Positions 32,639 through 44,085 of a stretch of 64,000 nucleotides of DNA are shown here, piece by piece. This DNA is from Diploptera punctata. Its lineage: Eukaryota > Arthropoda > Insecta > Blattodea > Blaberidae. The position numbers and the translations under genes were made by a program. The stretch lies in NCBI GenBank assembly GCA_030220185.1, contig JASPKZ010003435.1, positions 1,102,501 to 1,166,500 of the forward strand. Reading direction: 5' to 3'. The first letter of the stretch is position 1, and each line of letters begins with the position of its first letter. The notes under the pieces are model-generated. The model ran no database searches, was not told where the DNA came from, and saw only the letters and a program-made list of their open reading frames with translations.

Positions 32639-33005
32639 CATATGTAACATAAGAAAAATAAATGCCTGGATGGGATTTGAACCCGGAACTCTGGATTGGT
32701 ACTCCAGCCTGCTATCCATTACATAATGGACAAATCTAATACAAACATTTAGTTTTCTTATATATACTCGTATATATTCTCCATTATTACGAGATGTAGC
32801 GAGAACTCAAATCTTCACTGCCACCTGGTAGCTATTATAACAAGTAAGCAAATTAAAGAGAATATTTTTACTTTATAACAATGACGCTTTTTCGATGTTA
32901 CAATTAAATTTTTAACATTGAGCAATGAAGTTTAATATGACAAGAAAAATAGATGCCTGGACGGTATTTGAACCCGGACCTCCGGATAAAATATATAATC
33001 TCTAT
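32639..33005 (-). mobile_element. SINE-E copies 2 and 3 (minus)
   Basis: Copy 2 (about 32648-32760) has GCCTGGATGGGATTTGAACC, whose complement is a good B box (GGTTCAAATCC), and CTCTGGATTGGTACTCCAG. Copy 3 (about 32938-32990) holds only GCCTGGACGGTATTTGAACC and CGGACCTCCGGAT. Both begin after AAGAAAAATA. They may be successive duplications of one insertion, since GAGAACTCAAATCTTCACTG/GAGAGCTCTGTCTCCACTG also repeats between them. Confidence 0.6.
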
Positions 33006-33745
33006 TATTACGAGAAGTAGTGAGAGCTCTGTCTCCACTGCCATCTAGTAGCTCCTATACCAAGTAAGCAAATTATACATATACATTAAGGGTCATTAAA
33101 GTTCAGAAAATTTGGATTTTATTCGTTCTTCTTGCCCTTTTTCTAAGTTTTTTTGACTTATTGGTACTTTTTTTTAATCTTTACCGCATATTTTTGTAAA
33201 TTTACCTTCTTTTAACTACAGAGAAGCTTGTCAATGTTTCGTAACGTGTTGTCACAAAACCGGCGAACCGTTATACCTAAAAGCCTTGAGATAACTACTG
33301 TGATATATAGTAATGTCAACTGCGATAAGATTTCTGAAGTTCAATTTTTGTATTTCTAATGTAGTTAAGCCAAATGTTCTCTTAGTTATACCAATTTAAA
33401 TTCTAATTTCTTTCTGTAGGATATAAACTGCGGGTTCGCTGAATTCATTCTATGCGGGAAAAAATCCTTCATTCTAAATTCTCCAAGAACTATCTTTTTA
33501 ATGAATACACAATTCTTTTTCTAACTAATTTCAAATATATATTATATATATATAAAGTGTGAAAGAAGAAGCATTTCCAGTCTTTTTCTCGCAATGTACA
33601 TCCTTCGACAAAAAAAAAATCTCTTGAACGCACATTTCTTCTAAGTCATACTCGGCACAACGCTGGGTTCAAACTAGGAAACTAGTCATAATTGAGCAGT
33701 CCCTGAACTACTGCGTTATGTGGAATGAACTGAAGACTCTCCTAC
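33006..33745. other. AT-rich sequence, nothing recognised
   Basis: No gene or RNA supported. A short (TA)n lies at about 33535-33552. Confidence 0.4.
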
Positions 33746-33749
33746 GTGT

Positions 33750-33830
33750 CCTGATAGCTCAGCGGTAAAGCATGCGGCCACTGGTTTTGTTAATAAAGGT
33801 CGCAGGTTCGCGTCTTCAATTACGCAGTTT
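33750..33830 (+). repeat. tRNA-like sequence (probable SINE head)
   Basis: CTGATAGCTCAGCGGTAAAG resembles a tRNA D-arm with A box, and GGTCGCAGGTTCGCGTCTTC is a near B box about 47 nt later, followed by a T-run. The acceptor stem does not pair, so I do not call a functional tRNA. Confidence 0.5.
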
Positions 33831-34204
33831 TTTTCGTGATTTTTGTATTAAAACGATTTATGAATTAAATACATTTTTTCAACATTTGAATTAATCTATA
33901 ATTTTTAAGTACATAATTGTTTTTTATACCCTTCAGGTTGTAACAATGTTAAATTATATATTTTTTTACCTTGTATACTACTGTCTTCCTCAACTATTTA
34001 AAATTTTCGTTGATTTCACTCTAGGCCTTTCGATGCATGCTTCATCTTCTGGAATTGTTGTAGTAGTATTGAATTAACTGTATGTCTAATACAGGGTTTT
34101 GTTCATTAGGCATATTTTCGTTGAGAATGTTTGTATTCTTAGCCTTTTTGACAATTTTGATTTTTTCTAAAATGTTAATATTATGTGTGTTATTTCCTCT
34201 GTGT
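33831..34204. other. AT-rich sequence, nothing recognised
   Basis: No supported gene or repeat upstream of the LINE's left target duplication. Confidence 0.4.
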
Positions 34205-34717
34205 ATAAATGACATAGTACTTACTTACTCACTGGCACTATCGACCCGGTAGGTTCATGGCCGCGCGGACATAAGCTCTACATACATCCCTATCCTGAGT
34301 TAATGCTTTTCAATCAATCCCTGTATAATCTACTTCCCTCAAATCATAGTTAATGTTATTCTCTCACCTCATTCTTGGTCTACCAACTGGGCGTTTTCCC
34401 TCTGGCTTTCCTACAAGAAGCTTCCATGCAAGTTTTTCATTCCCCATACGTGCAACATGTCCTGCCCATCGCAGTCTACGAGACTTAACTGTTCTTATTA
34501 TATCTGGCTTCCTATAAAGACCATGTAGTTCATTGTTATGTAGTCTTCTCCATTCACCTGTCTGTTCATCTCTCTTTGGTCCAAAAATTTTCCTAAGTAC
34601 TTTATTCTCAAATACTTGTAATCTCCTTTCCTCCCTTAAAGTAAGAGTCCATGTTTCGCACCCATATAATATAACTGGTAGAATAATAGTTTTATATATT
34701 TTCAGTTTAACGTTTTT

Positions 34718-35548
34718 TTAAAGGAGTTGGGACATCAAGAGTCTCTGCAATGCATAATAGCACGCATTTCCAGAATTGAGCCTATGTTTAATTTCTTTGT
34801 GCATCTCATTCCTATTTGTGATTATTGTTCCTAAGTATTTGAATTCAGCCACTTCCTCAAAATTTCCCTCATTTGTCATTAACTGTCCATTTCCATTATA
34901 TAATGAATTTCTACGTGTGACCATATATTTAGTTTTATTGGTATTTACTTCCAGTCCTAATTTCTTAGTGTTACTCAATAGTGTGTGCGTGTTGTCCTTT
35001 AGTATCTCCTCGCTATCGCCCAATAGTACTACATCATCAGCATAAACTAACAGCTTATTAATACCATTCAGTTGTAAGCCTTCCTCATTCTCTAAAGATT
35101 TAATGGCATGCTCTAGCACAAATTTAAATAGTAGAGGAGATAGTGCATCTCCTTGCTTAAACCCATTCTGGATTTCAAAAGTGTCCGAAATCTGTTTGCC
35201 TACACGCACCCTACCCTTTGTGCCATTTAGACACATTCGTATAAGTCTAACTAACTTTTTAGGAATTCCGAACTCCAGCAGGATACTATATAACTTCTCC
35301 CTCTTAATTGAATCATATGCTTTTTGGAAGTCTACGTATAGTTGATGTACAGTACCATTATATTCCCATTTCATTTCTAAAATCTGTCTTATACTAAAAA
35401 TCTGATCTGTTATAGACCTGTTTCTTCTAAATGCACATTGACGATTTCCTAGAATGTCATCAATATAGGGAGTAAGACTGCTTACTAATATATTTGTTAG
35501 AATTTTGTACGAAGTTGAAAGTAATGAGATGCCCCTGTAGTGTTGCAA
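34718..35548 (-). pseudogene. LINE-1fam reverse transcriptase domain
   Basis: 276 codons with RT blocks in order: YRGISLL (4-10), FRRNRSITDQIF (40-51), motif A YVDFQKAYDSI with catalytic D73, motif B NGFKQGDALSPLLF (128-141), and motif C YADD (169-172) with the two catalytic aspartates. A thumb-like region with FKYLGTIIT follows. It stops at TAA after MSQLL, where the copy at 55.1 kb has TCA, so the stop is a point change. The C-terminal ~165 codons continue beyond (34220-34717). Confidence 0.85.
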
Positions 35549-35845
35549 TCAGTTTTATCTCCCTTCTTATTAATTGGTACGATAATTGATTCTTTCCATT
35601 CATCTGGAAGAGCTTTTTTTCCCAAATCATACTAGCAACCAGCGTATCTTGTCCATCAATTTTTCTCCCCCTGATTTTATCATTTCTGCTGGGATCTCAT
35701 CTGAACCTGATGCTTTATATATCTTCAATTTTTCAATCGCCATTTCAACCTCTAATGCACTTGGCTCTGCAACTAGTATTTCTGCTGTCTGTAAATTATC
35801 CTCCTCAATGTCTTGTTCTGTATGTACATTTAATAGCTGATTATA

Positions 35846-36454
35846 TTAACTTTTCCATCTATTTAACATACTTCTGGAATCTGCAATCATATCCCCATTT
35901 TCATTCCGAATTATGTTTGTTCTAGCCTGAAACCCTTTCTTCTCTATACTAATTCCCTGATATAATTCTCTAATGTTCCTATTTTTTGCATTCATTTCAA
36001 GATCATTAATCTTCTCTCCCAAATATTCCCTCTTTTTACTCTTTAGTAACTTGGTGGTTTCCCGTCTAATACTACCCAATTGCTCTAAATTTACCTCATT
36101 TGGCTCTTGTGACCATTTCATTTTTGCTAGCTTTCTTTTCTTTACAATGTAGTCACATTCCTCATCAAACCATTTCTTGTTTTGCCTCTTCTTTAAACAA
36201 ACAATGCTTTCTGATGCTGACAATTTAATAGTATTTCTTATAGCCTCCCATTCTTTATTTATATCAGTTTCTTCTTCGTTTGCCACATTGTCATCTGAAG
36301 ATTCCAATACTTCAAATCTATTAGCAATTTTGATTTGGTATTCTTGCCGCATTTCATCATTTTTCAAGTTTTTAAATTCACATTTTATAGAATCGTCTTT
36401 AGCGTTTGTTCCTCTCATAAGCGATAGCCGTTGTCTGATTTTCACTCTGACCAA
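35846..36454 (-). pseudogene. LINE-1fam linker between endonuclease and RT
   Basis: About 200 codons continuing the polyprotein in another frame, with basic and acidic helices (KKRQNKKWFDEECDYIVKKR) as in RTE-type linkers, ending in IADSRSMLNRWKS before a stop at 35848. The next ~300 nt to the RT frame are shifted and contain stops. Confidence 0.75.
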
Positions 36455-37296
36455 ATGATGATCCGAATTGCAGTCTGTCCCTCTAACTGATCTAACATCG
36501 ATGATGCTACTGTGCAGCGTTTATCCACTAATACATGATCTATCTGGTTCCGAGTTTCTCCATCTGGGGACGTCCAGGTGTATTTATGAATATCCTTATG
36601 CTGAAATGTTGTGCTCTTAACCATGAGATTCCTTGATGTGGCAAATGTGACTAATGTAACTCCGTTGTCGTTACTATCTTCATGAAGACTGAAGTTGCTT
36701 ATTGTTGGTTTGAATATATCTTCCCGCCCCACTTTTGCATTAAAATCTCCTAAGACAATTTTTATATGATATCGTGAAAGGCTATCAAATAAGCATTCTA
36801 ATTCTTCATAGAACTCATCCTTGATCTTGTCATCTTTATCTTCTGTGGGGGCATGTACATTTACAATTATAAAATCATGTCGTTTACTCTTTAGAAATAT
36901 GTATGATACCCTATCACTAACAAACTTAATATCTCGGATAGCGGATAGGATCCTCCTTCTGACTAAATAACTCGTTCCAAATGCAGGTCTTTCTGCACCC
37001 CCGTAGTATAGTGCAAAGCTTCCTGATTCTTGACTACCTTCACCCGGCCACCTAACGTTCTGTAAAGCGACTATATCCAAGGTCGATATATCTGATTCCC
37101 GCGTTAATATCTCTAGTGCCCCGCTATTGTATAAAGTCCTAACATTCCATGTTCCTAGGAACATGTCCCTATGTTTAAGCCTTTGGCATGGGTTCCCTGA
37201 AGTAGTCCCCGCCCGGAGAACCGAATGGGGGACTATTTGACCTCCGGAAAATTTTACCCCAGTTGAACCCATGTCCGCATTTCTTGACGATTGCAT
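36442..37296 (-). pseudogene. LINE-1fam endonuclease domain (APE type)
   Basis: A 284-codon frame starting at ATG 37296. Motifs are FLGTWNVRTL (residues 46-55), ALQNVRW (77-83), VNVHAPTE (145-152), LGDFNAKVG (182-190), and a C-terminal TWTSPDG ... QIDHVLV. These are the strands and active-site loops of the exonuclease III-like nuclease that nicks target DNA. The residue after Q79, usually glutamate and metal-binding, is asparagine, so catalysis is probably lost. A frameshift near 36490 ends the frame in the wrong phase. Confidence 0.85.
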
Positions 37297-37570
37297 TTTT
37301 ACGGTGAAAGATCGTCACTCTTTCGACCAAAGTACTTTTTTTGTCTGTTTTATCACCTTCAACCAGTCCGGCATGGGTAACCCTATCGGCAGCAATGCTA
37401 CCGCCGGCATAGCTCTCAGGATCATTTAAGCACGCAAGCCACTCCACCACGACAAGGTAAAGATACCATGGAGGGATAATTGACATAGTATTATCGATAT
37501 TGTTAAAACTGTGGCCGCTTTCTGAAATGTGTTTAGCGAAATTTGATTTTATTGTTAAAGGAGAAGGCAA

Positions 37571-37810
37571 ATGAAATTTCGCTGTTCAGATTTGAATCCA
37601 ATCGAAAATGTGTGGTCTAAGATAATAATAGAGATGGACTCTAATTGGCCTCCAGATGCACGAAAGACGGAAGATGTCTTATGGGCACAAATTCAAGACG
37701 CCTGGGATGCTCTAGCCGATCTTCCACGTGCCTGTAGAAATTTGATTGCATCAATGCTCCGCAGATTGAGGGCGGTAATAGATGCTGAGGATTCATACAC
37801 CCGATATTGA
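37571..37810 (+). pseudogene. Tc1/mariner transposase C-terminal fragment
   Basis: Reads SDLNPIENVWSKI, the DLNPIENxW hallmark around the third catalytic acid of Tc1-like DDE transposases, then WPPDARKTEDVLWAQIQDAW and the usual C-terminal helix to a stop at 37808. The N-terminal and central catalytic parts are absent, and the LINE insertion ends 80 bp upstream. Confidence 0.75.
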
Positions 37811-37989
37811 TTTTGTTTTTGTTAAAGTTTTCATTTTAGAATATATTACTTTATTTCCTCATTTACGTATTAGAAGAAGGTTTTAATTTATGTTTTTGTG
37901 TGTGCATTAAAGCCATAAAACTCAAATATAAAATTAAATATGGAACTACATTACGGGCAAAATGCTATTCTAACATTCCGTTAAAAAAA

Positions 37990-38066
37990 AGGTAGAGCGG
38001 GAATCGAACTCCTGAGGTTACGAACGCAGACGATGTCTATTAAACCTCTCGACCACGGAAACACAC
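37990..38066 (-). repeat. tRNA-like sequence with T-run (SINE head or tRNA pseudogene)
   Basis: Minus strand: GTGGTCGAGAGGTTTAATAG (A box-like), then GAGTTCGATTCCCGCTC (B box) and a run of seven T, which would end polymerase III transcription. The acceptor stem does not pair. Confidence 0.5.
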
Positions 38067-38957
38067 TAAGCCAAACTCTCTTTAATGTTGCTAGAGTGTG
38101 CACTGCATTAACTAGCAAACACCCCAGTACAATTATTGAAAACGTGTTGATGTGAATACGGCTTTTGCGAGCGCTCCCCGATCGATTGATAATATCAGCA
38201 GATGACTCATGTTTTTGTCTGTTGCACTTCATTAGAATGTTGTACATTTTAAACATAAATTTATATAGTCATTAAAAATGCAGTTGAAACTAAAATTAAT
38301 GTTTGATCAGAATTGCTTTTGTATGTGTTTTTTCTAGTTTTTAGGTATTTTTTACGATATCTTTAGATTTTTTAAAGGTATCTTATGGGCATTTTAGAGG
38401 TCCTCATTCTCCGAGCACTAAATAATATCTAAAAATAAGATAAACGCTACACAAAATGGATAAATATATATAATGTTAGTGTGAGTCATGTTGATTAGTT
38501 TACATTTTAAAACTGATATGGGTTACCTATAGTATTTAGCGTTTCCCGTAAGTTGGCTATATTATTAGTAGCTTTTTTCCAGGTTACGTATTGTTTATGT
38601 CATGTATTTAAAGAAACACGATAGGCCAAAATTTGAAAAAAAAAAAAGTTGTTTTTTTTAATTAAATAGTCTGTTGTTTTCTGAACAATTCTGTACATGA
38701 TTTTTTACCGAACGCCAATTATTATAAGTGTGTTAATTAATTTCAAGAATTGACAGCGTCAGCCTGTATTATCATTATACTTTAAACTTTATTTTCTCGA
38801 AAGTAAAAATGTTCTAAGATTTGCCCCATAATCTCAGGAACTATTAGAGATATTTATATGCATTTCTTACAGGCAGTAAACCAAGTCATACTGAAGCTGT
38901 GGAACCATGATTATGATGATCTCTTCCACAGATAATCATTTACGATTTTTTAAAAGT
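38067..38957. other. AT-rich sequence, nothing recognised
   Basis: No gene, RNA or repeat supported. Confidence 0.4.
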
Positions 38958-38967
38958 ATTTGTTTAA

Positions 38968-39466
38968 ACTCTGTTTGGAGGAGCAAAAATATTACAAAAA
39001 ATAGATATAAATACAAACATATCAAATCATAATTCAGAGCATTTTAACATATGGTGCTGAAGTCTGACAAATTCCTGCCAGGGAAATTAAAAGAATTTTA
39101 AGTACAGAAATGGATGTTTTAAGAAGATCAGCTGGAAAATCTAGAATGGGTAGAATACGAAATAAAGAAATAAGGGAAATTATGGGTGTACAAGAGGAGC
39201 CAGACATCATAGACATTATAGAAAAGAAAAGATTACAGTGGTATGGCCATGTCAAAAGAATGCCAGAGCAAAGTTTGCCTAAAAGTATTATGGAACGGAT
39301 CTCAATAGAAAGGAGGAAAAGAGGAAGACCGAAGAAAACTTGGATAGAAGGGGTACAAGCAGCTATGAATATCAGAGGATTGGAGGAAGATCAATGGATG
39401 GACAGAGAGGAATGGCGGTTGTTTTCCGGAAGACGGCGGCAGCTGCCATGATACCGGATGATGATG
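38968..39466 (+). mobile_element. LINE-3fam 5'-truncated insertion
   Basis: The 10-mer ATTTGTTTAA flanks it (38958-38967 and 39467-39476). It encodes a C-terminal domain: IIIQSILTYGAEV, MDVLRRSAGKSRM, then KKRLQWYGHVKRM, RRKRGRPKKTWIEG and LFSGRRRQLP before the stop. The 3' end is (GAT)n. One in-frame stop after GAEV shows decay. Related copies: 41366-41700 and 18066-18283, both minus. Confidence 0.8.
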
Positions 39467-39476
39467 ATTTGTTTAA

Positions 39477-39785
39477 TAAAAAATAAAGAGAATAGTGGCA
39501 AAAAATTATATAGGACATCAATATTTAGATATAAGATCGGCTGATGTTCAGTGATCTTCAGACGTCTCATTTAATATGCTCTAAAAATTTCATTACAATC
39601 CATCTAACAGTTGCTGTGAAAATGGGTCTCAAATTCACGTGTTTTAACATTGATAGGGTAGGACCTACCAGCTCACCTGTTATTTCTATCTCAATTTTTT
39701 TTCTCATACAATTTCCAGGTATATATCTTAATTTTAAAAAATAACATCTTTTCAATTTTTTTAAATTGCTGTAGATTTATTTGCT
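39477..39785. other. Sequence without a recognised gene
   Basis: Short frames only, no known motif. Confidence 0.35.
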
Positions 39786-40100
39786 ATTGGGGACACGCCA
39801 TACCGTTATTGGTTAAGGCAATATGCTACAAAATGGAAAGTTGAGGTTCGAGTCCCGGTTGGATTAGGCATTTTAAACTGACCCGAACCTTCTGGTGGCT
39901 CCATGTTCCTGGGGTCGACTCAGCCCCTAATTGCAATTAGTACCAGACCCTTGTTGTGGAAGTAAAAACGACCGTCACGCAGGGCTGATAACCCGGCTGA
40001 CATCAACTGTCGATTGTCTAGAAAACGTGAGAACCTTAACCTGTTAATACCTCAAGGGTCTCCTATGGCCTGTAGTGGATTACTTTACCTTTTATTTGTG
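39786..40100 (+). mobile_element. SINE-D (tRNA-derived)
   Basis: tRNA-like head with TTATTGGTTAAGGCAATATG and a good B box GGTTCGAGTCCC at about 39844-39855. A long body follows (CCTTCTGGTGGCTCCATG, GGGTCGACTCAGCCCCTAAT, GTAAAAACGACCGTCACGC, CAAGGGTCTCCTATGGCC). Only one copy is in the window, so its right end is approximate. Confidence 0.65.
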
Positions 40101-41023
40101 TTTTAATCAAACAGAAAATATTTAAATATTAACTTAAATTTAAAAACTTCCCAATGTAAACAAATAAAACTAACCAAAAAATCATCTCTCATCGTGGCAC
40201 GTGATGCTATAAATCAGAAGTTCCAGAGTTCAAATCTTGCTACAAATCCAAGATAAGTAAAACTTATTTATGTATTGTAATCTGAAATATGTAGAATTAG
40301 ATAGTAATATTACAATTAGGATAATACTGTTAGGTAACAACATAGAAAATGAGGAAACAGACGTTGAAGATTGACATATCTGGTAGACATGTACTGAAAT
40401 ATTTTAAAATACATGAATAGGTCAATAAACTGAATTACAAGAACAGAATCGTTCAATAAACTAGAGAGAATCAGCGACGAATTGTCCCTAATTATCGCAA
40501 ATAGAAAACTTTAGAAAGTATAGATTTACAATAATTTAAAAGTACATATTTAATGAAAGGGTGAAGATTTTCAGATGTTAATTAGGGATTGCATGAAATC
40601 CACTTATAGGATCTAATTAACATAATTTTCAAATTTACCTTTAAAGTAACCGCCTTCATTAGTCGGAAATTTTAGTTTCTATAAAAGTTGACATTTCAAA
40701 ATAGGCTCTACCGTTTGTCATTTATTTTACTTTTCTTATTAATCCAACTCCAGAAATGATCCAAAGATACCTCACAACTTTCCATACACCTATTTAAATT
40801 AATAACGGATTATTTAGTATAAAATATAAAGACCTTTAAAGGTTCACAACTGGAACCACTTGCATAGAACAAATCAAGAGGACACTGGGAAAGTTTCTCG
40901 TTTCGCCTGAAATCGGCGCTGGTGTAGAAATAGTCTGCTGCCACCTATTATTTTGACGCTGATACACTCTCTGATGGCGAATTATGAAACTTCGTGAATC
41001 CAATCCCTTTTACTAAAATTATT
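40101..41023. other. AT-rich sequence; one faint tRNA-like stretch
   Basis: About 40191-40250 (CATCGTGGCACGTGATG ... GAGTTCAAATCTTGC) looks like a decayed tRNA-like head. Nothing else could be supported. Confidence 0.35.
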
Positions 41024-41033
41024 ATTATTATTA

Positions 41034-41074
<41 letters not shown>

Positions 41075-41285
41075 TATTAGACCTATATATTACCAAGATG
41101 ATTCCAGAATACGTGCCACTTGGTAGAAGAAGAAAAGAACGACCAAAAATAACGCAGATGGTGTTTTGAGCAGCATGAGAAAAAAAGGATTGGATGAATG
41201 GAATTTGAATGACAGCGAGATTTGGTAGAGAATGACAATGCATTAAATGGGCGCAGGAAGATGATGTGAAACATGAAACCTGCTA

Positions 41286-41286
<1 letters not shown>
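41024..41286 (+). mobile_element. LINE C-terminal fragment between trinucleotide repeats
   Basis: (ATT)n at about 41018-41078, then a broken plus frame reading KKGLDEWNLNDSEIW preceded by a RRRKERPK-like stretch. This is the RGRPKxRW ... DRxxW region of a non-LTR element. It ends at an (AAT)n tail from 41287. Confidence 0.5.
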
Positions 41287-41345
<59 letters not shown>

Positions 41346-41364
41346 CATCATCATCACCATCATC
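41287..41364. repeat. (AAT)n-(ATC)n microsatellite
   Basis: About 19 AAT units followed by ATC/ACC units leading straight into the (GAT)n 3' tail of the minus-strand LINE-3fam. Confidence 0.9.
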
Positions 41365-41700
41365 ATCATCCGGTATCATGGCAGCTGAGCCGTCTTCCGG
41401 AAAACAAACGCCATTCCTCTCTGTTCATTCATTGATCTTCCTCCAAACCTCTGATATTCATAGCTGCTTGTACCCATTCTATCCAAGTTTTCTTCGGTTT
41501 TCCTGTCTTCCTCCTTTCCATTGGGATCCATTCCACAATACTTTTAGGCAATCTTTGCTCTGATATTCTTTTGACATGGCCATACCACTGTAATCTTTTC
41601 TTTTCTATAATGTCTATGATGTCCGGCTCCTCTTCTGCACCCATTATTTCCCTTATTTCTCTATTTCGTATTTTATCCATTCTAGATTTTCCAGCTAATA
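41365..41700 (-). mobile_element. LINE-3fam 3' copy
   Basis: The minus strand reads KSRMDKIRNREIREIMG, KKRLQWYGHVKR, RRKTGKPKKTWIEWVQAAMN, GLEEDQ, then a frame break before the RRQL-type end. It is truncated at 41700 next to (TAA)n. Confidence 0.75.
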
Positions 41701-41711
41701 ATAATAATAAT

Positions 41712-42062
41712 TCCGATCCGATTGAGGGTCTTTCCACTTTTCAGCGGTTGCCCTTTTGCCAGCCGGCTGCTGGCCCTTCACATCTACATGTGTCAATCAC
41801 AGAGGTAGATGATCAACAGCCAGTGTAGGGGTGACATGTGGTTAGCATGTCGAGTCCCCCAGCCGTTATAGCTGGTTCCTCAACCTGGAGCCGCTACTTA
41901 TTGTAGCTACCCAATTGCCTCACGATGCTGGGTGGGCACCGGTCCCATACTAGCCGAAATACCATGAGAAAATTTCTTCCCCCATGGAGACTCGAACCAG
42001 CGCAAGTCCCGTAGCTCTGCGCCAAGGCTTCCTACCTTAACCGCTCGGCTACGGCGCGGGAC

Positions 42063-42063
<1 letters not shown>
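41712..42063 (-). mobile_element. SINE-B, most complete minus copy
   Basis: On the minus strand it starts AGTCCCGCGCCGTAGCCGAG (A box TAGCCGAGCGG), then B box GGTTCGAGTCTCC, GGTATTTCGGCTAGTATGGG, CACCCAGCATCGTGAGGC, GTAGCTACAATAAGTAGCGG, ACATGTCACCCCTACACTGG and ends near TCAATCGGATCGG. (AAT)n microsatellites border both sides. Confidence 0.85.
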
Positions 42064-42127
<64 letters not shown>

Positions 42128-42150
42128 TAACAAGAATAATAATAATAATT
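42064..42150. repeat. (AAT)n microsatellite
   Basis: About 19 AAT units, then imperfect AAC/AAG/AAT units to 42150. Confidence 0.9.
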
Positions 42151-42780
42151 TTAATAGTACCTTTTTTCTAAAGCATATTTACCGATTCATTGGAAATACC
42201 CCCATTATTAAATCAATTTGTGTCACATTAGAGAATTGCCAACGCCTTTACTGAATTATCTGATTTACAATTTTTATATAACTCATGTTGAATTAAAATA
42301 AACTTATTTACATACTCTAAATATCTGATTGACAAAGAAGAGTTTTAATTAAGGTAATTTCAACAAAGGATGTGACAACAGGTATTTAATTAATTAACGC
42401 CTTATTTATTTTAAATGCTAATATAAAATATTTTCTTTTTGTGAGCTAACAAATTTTCTAAAATGCCTGAATGCTAACTATAAAGAACATATTTTTTCAC
42501 CGATGTCTGAAAAAAGTCTACAAAAAATTAAGAATTGTCCCTTTTCGCGCAAGGGCCTCCTGAGATTGCAGGGTGGCTTACGTTACATACCCTGGTTAGC
42601 CAACCCCTTGGCACTATCGCTTCCACTTTTTATGGATTGCTTCCACTTTTGTGTCTTGCGCTATCCTAGTTCACAATTTTCCTAGAAGACAAACACTTCA
42701 CTCCAACTTCCTACTTTCCTTTTCCCTAGTCTGGGTTCCCAAATAGTCACTTCGTAAGTCCCTACAAAAAAATATAATCA
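42151..42780. other. Sequence without a recognised gene
   Basis: A 60-codon frame at 42503-42685 has no known motif. Confidence 0.35.
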
Positions 42781-43215
42781 TCATCACCACCACCACCACC
42801 CTCAAAGTATGGACATACTGAGTCGTTCCGTTCCCCGCTGCACAATATGCTACAGATCGTCCTTCCAACGTCGTTTCGGTCTTCCTACATTTCTTCGGCC
42901 TTCAGGTCTGTAATAAAGTAACTATTTTAATAAACGATTATTTGGCATTCTTTGTAGGCCTACATGTTCAAACAATTTATATTTATTTCTATATATTCTC
43001 TCGTTTATATTATATACTTGTAATTCATCTCTGATATCTTGACTTATCTTTTGATCTCCTAAAGATATACCTGCAATCGATCTCAGATATCTCATTTCTA
43101 TTGTTTCTATTTTATATTTATCAGAGATCGTTAAAGGCCAAGTCTCAGACTCGTATGTTAAGATAGGAACGGCTATTGTTTTGTAAAATATAAATACGAG
43201 TTTTTAGCCTTAAAT
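42781..43215 (-). mobile_element. LINE fragment (LINE-8fam)
   Basis: Minus-strand reading frames give LTYESETWPLTISDKYKIET, RYLRSIAGISLGDQKISQDI, HVGLQRMPNNR and EGRRNVGRPKRRWKDDL in the order expected for a non-LTR C-terminus. Frame breaks occur. The 3' end is a (GGT)n/(GAT)n tail at 42778-42802. Confidence 0.7.
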
Positions 43216-43605
43216 TAACAAAACGATAATTTCTGATATCAATTAAATGAAGCGGATCGTACTGGAAACGAAATCGCCTATCTCTATAACTATTATTATT
43301 AGGAACTAGCTAATATCCGGAGTGCGCTGCTACGCCTAAATAAATCAAAATTAATGTGATTTTATGTTTAGTTTAATAAGTGAAAAGAAAAATAATTATA
43401 AATGTATATCGTAATTATTTCAAGATTCCCCGTACTGATTACCCGGTGTTGCCCGAGAATCTACTTATCTTGATCTTCTTGGCATAAATGAGCTAAAAGA
43501 TAAAATTCGTTATTGTGTTATCCGTAAAAGAATACCCGCCATGTGCTGCTGTGCTTGCACAGGAACCTACGTACTTGTCTCGATCTTCTTGGCATAAATG
43601 CTGTC

Positions 43606-43803
43606 CGTCGCCGTGACGTAGTCTGTAGACTCCCTACCTTCCACTCCGGCGACCCGAGTTCGATTCCCGGAGGGGTAGGGGATTTTAAACCTCCACCTTA
43701 GGTCTGGGTGTGTGTCCTGTCCTTGTGTCTATGTGTGAGGATCAAAGAAAGTTCACAATAAGGTAAAACAAGAAAGATTAACAGTGTTAAAAAAAATACA
43801 ATC
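43606..43803 (+). mobile_element. SINE-C inside Helitron H2, copy a
   Basis: GTCGCCGTGACGTAGTCTG, B box GTTCGATTCCC, GGGTAGGGGATTTTAAACC, TCTGGGTGTGTGTCCTGTCC and an A-rich tail with TTCACAATAAGG. Confidence 0.8.
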
Positions 43804-43875
43804 AACATGACATGCGACCGTGATCAGAACTTCAAACTTTACTCTTTCCAGGAACTCTGGTTTTGTGTTTCTATT

Positions 43876-44085
43876 TGTCCGTCACCGTGGCGTAGTCGGT
43901 AGAGTCCCTACCTTCCACTCCGGCGACCCGGGTTCGATTCGCGGAGGGGTAGCGGATTATAAATCTCCACCTTGGGTCTGGGTTGTGTGTATGTATGAAT
44001 AAGATAAAAAGGTTAACAAAGTTAAACAAAAATGAAGAACAGTGTAAACAAAAGAAAACGACAAATAAATAAATAAAATGAAAGA
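43876..44085 (+). mobile_element. SINE-C inside Helitron H2, copy b
   Basis: GTCACCGTGGCGTAGTCGG, B box GGTTCGATTCG, GGGGTAGCGGATTATAAATC and an A-rich tail rich in AAACAAAA. It has the same orientation as copy a, ~75 bp away. Confidence 0.8.

Larger units (their letters stand above)
34220..37475 (-). mobile_element. Near-complete LINE-1fam retrotransposon (RTE-like), 3.26 kb
   Basis: Bounded by ATAA(A/T)TGACATAGTA at 34205-34219 and 37476-37490, a 15-bp target duplication with one mismatch. On the minus strand, the order is a GC-richer 5' region (37300-37475), apurinic-like endonuclease, linker, reverse transcriptase, C-terminal domain with the WAGHVARM-type motif, and a GTAAGTAA-like 3' tail at 34220-34232. 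A single long ORF of endonuclease then RT plus a short-repeat tail fits the RTE group. At least two frameshifts and several stops make it inactive. Five shorter copies of the family lie in this window. Confidence 0.9.
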
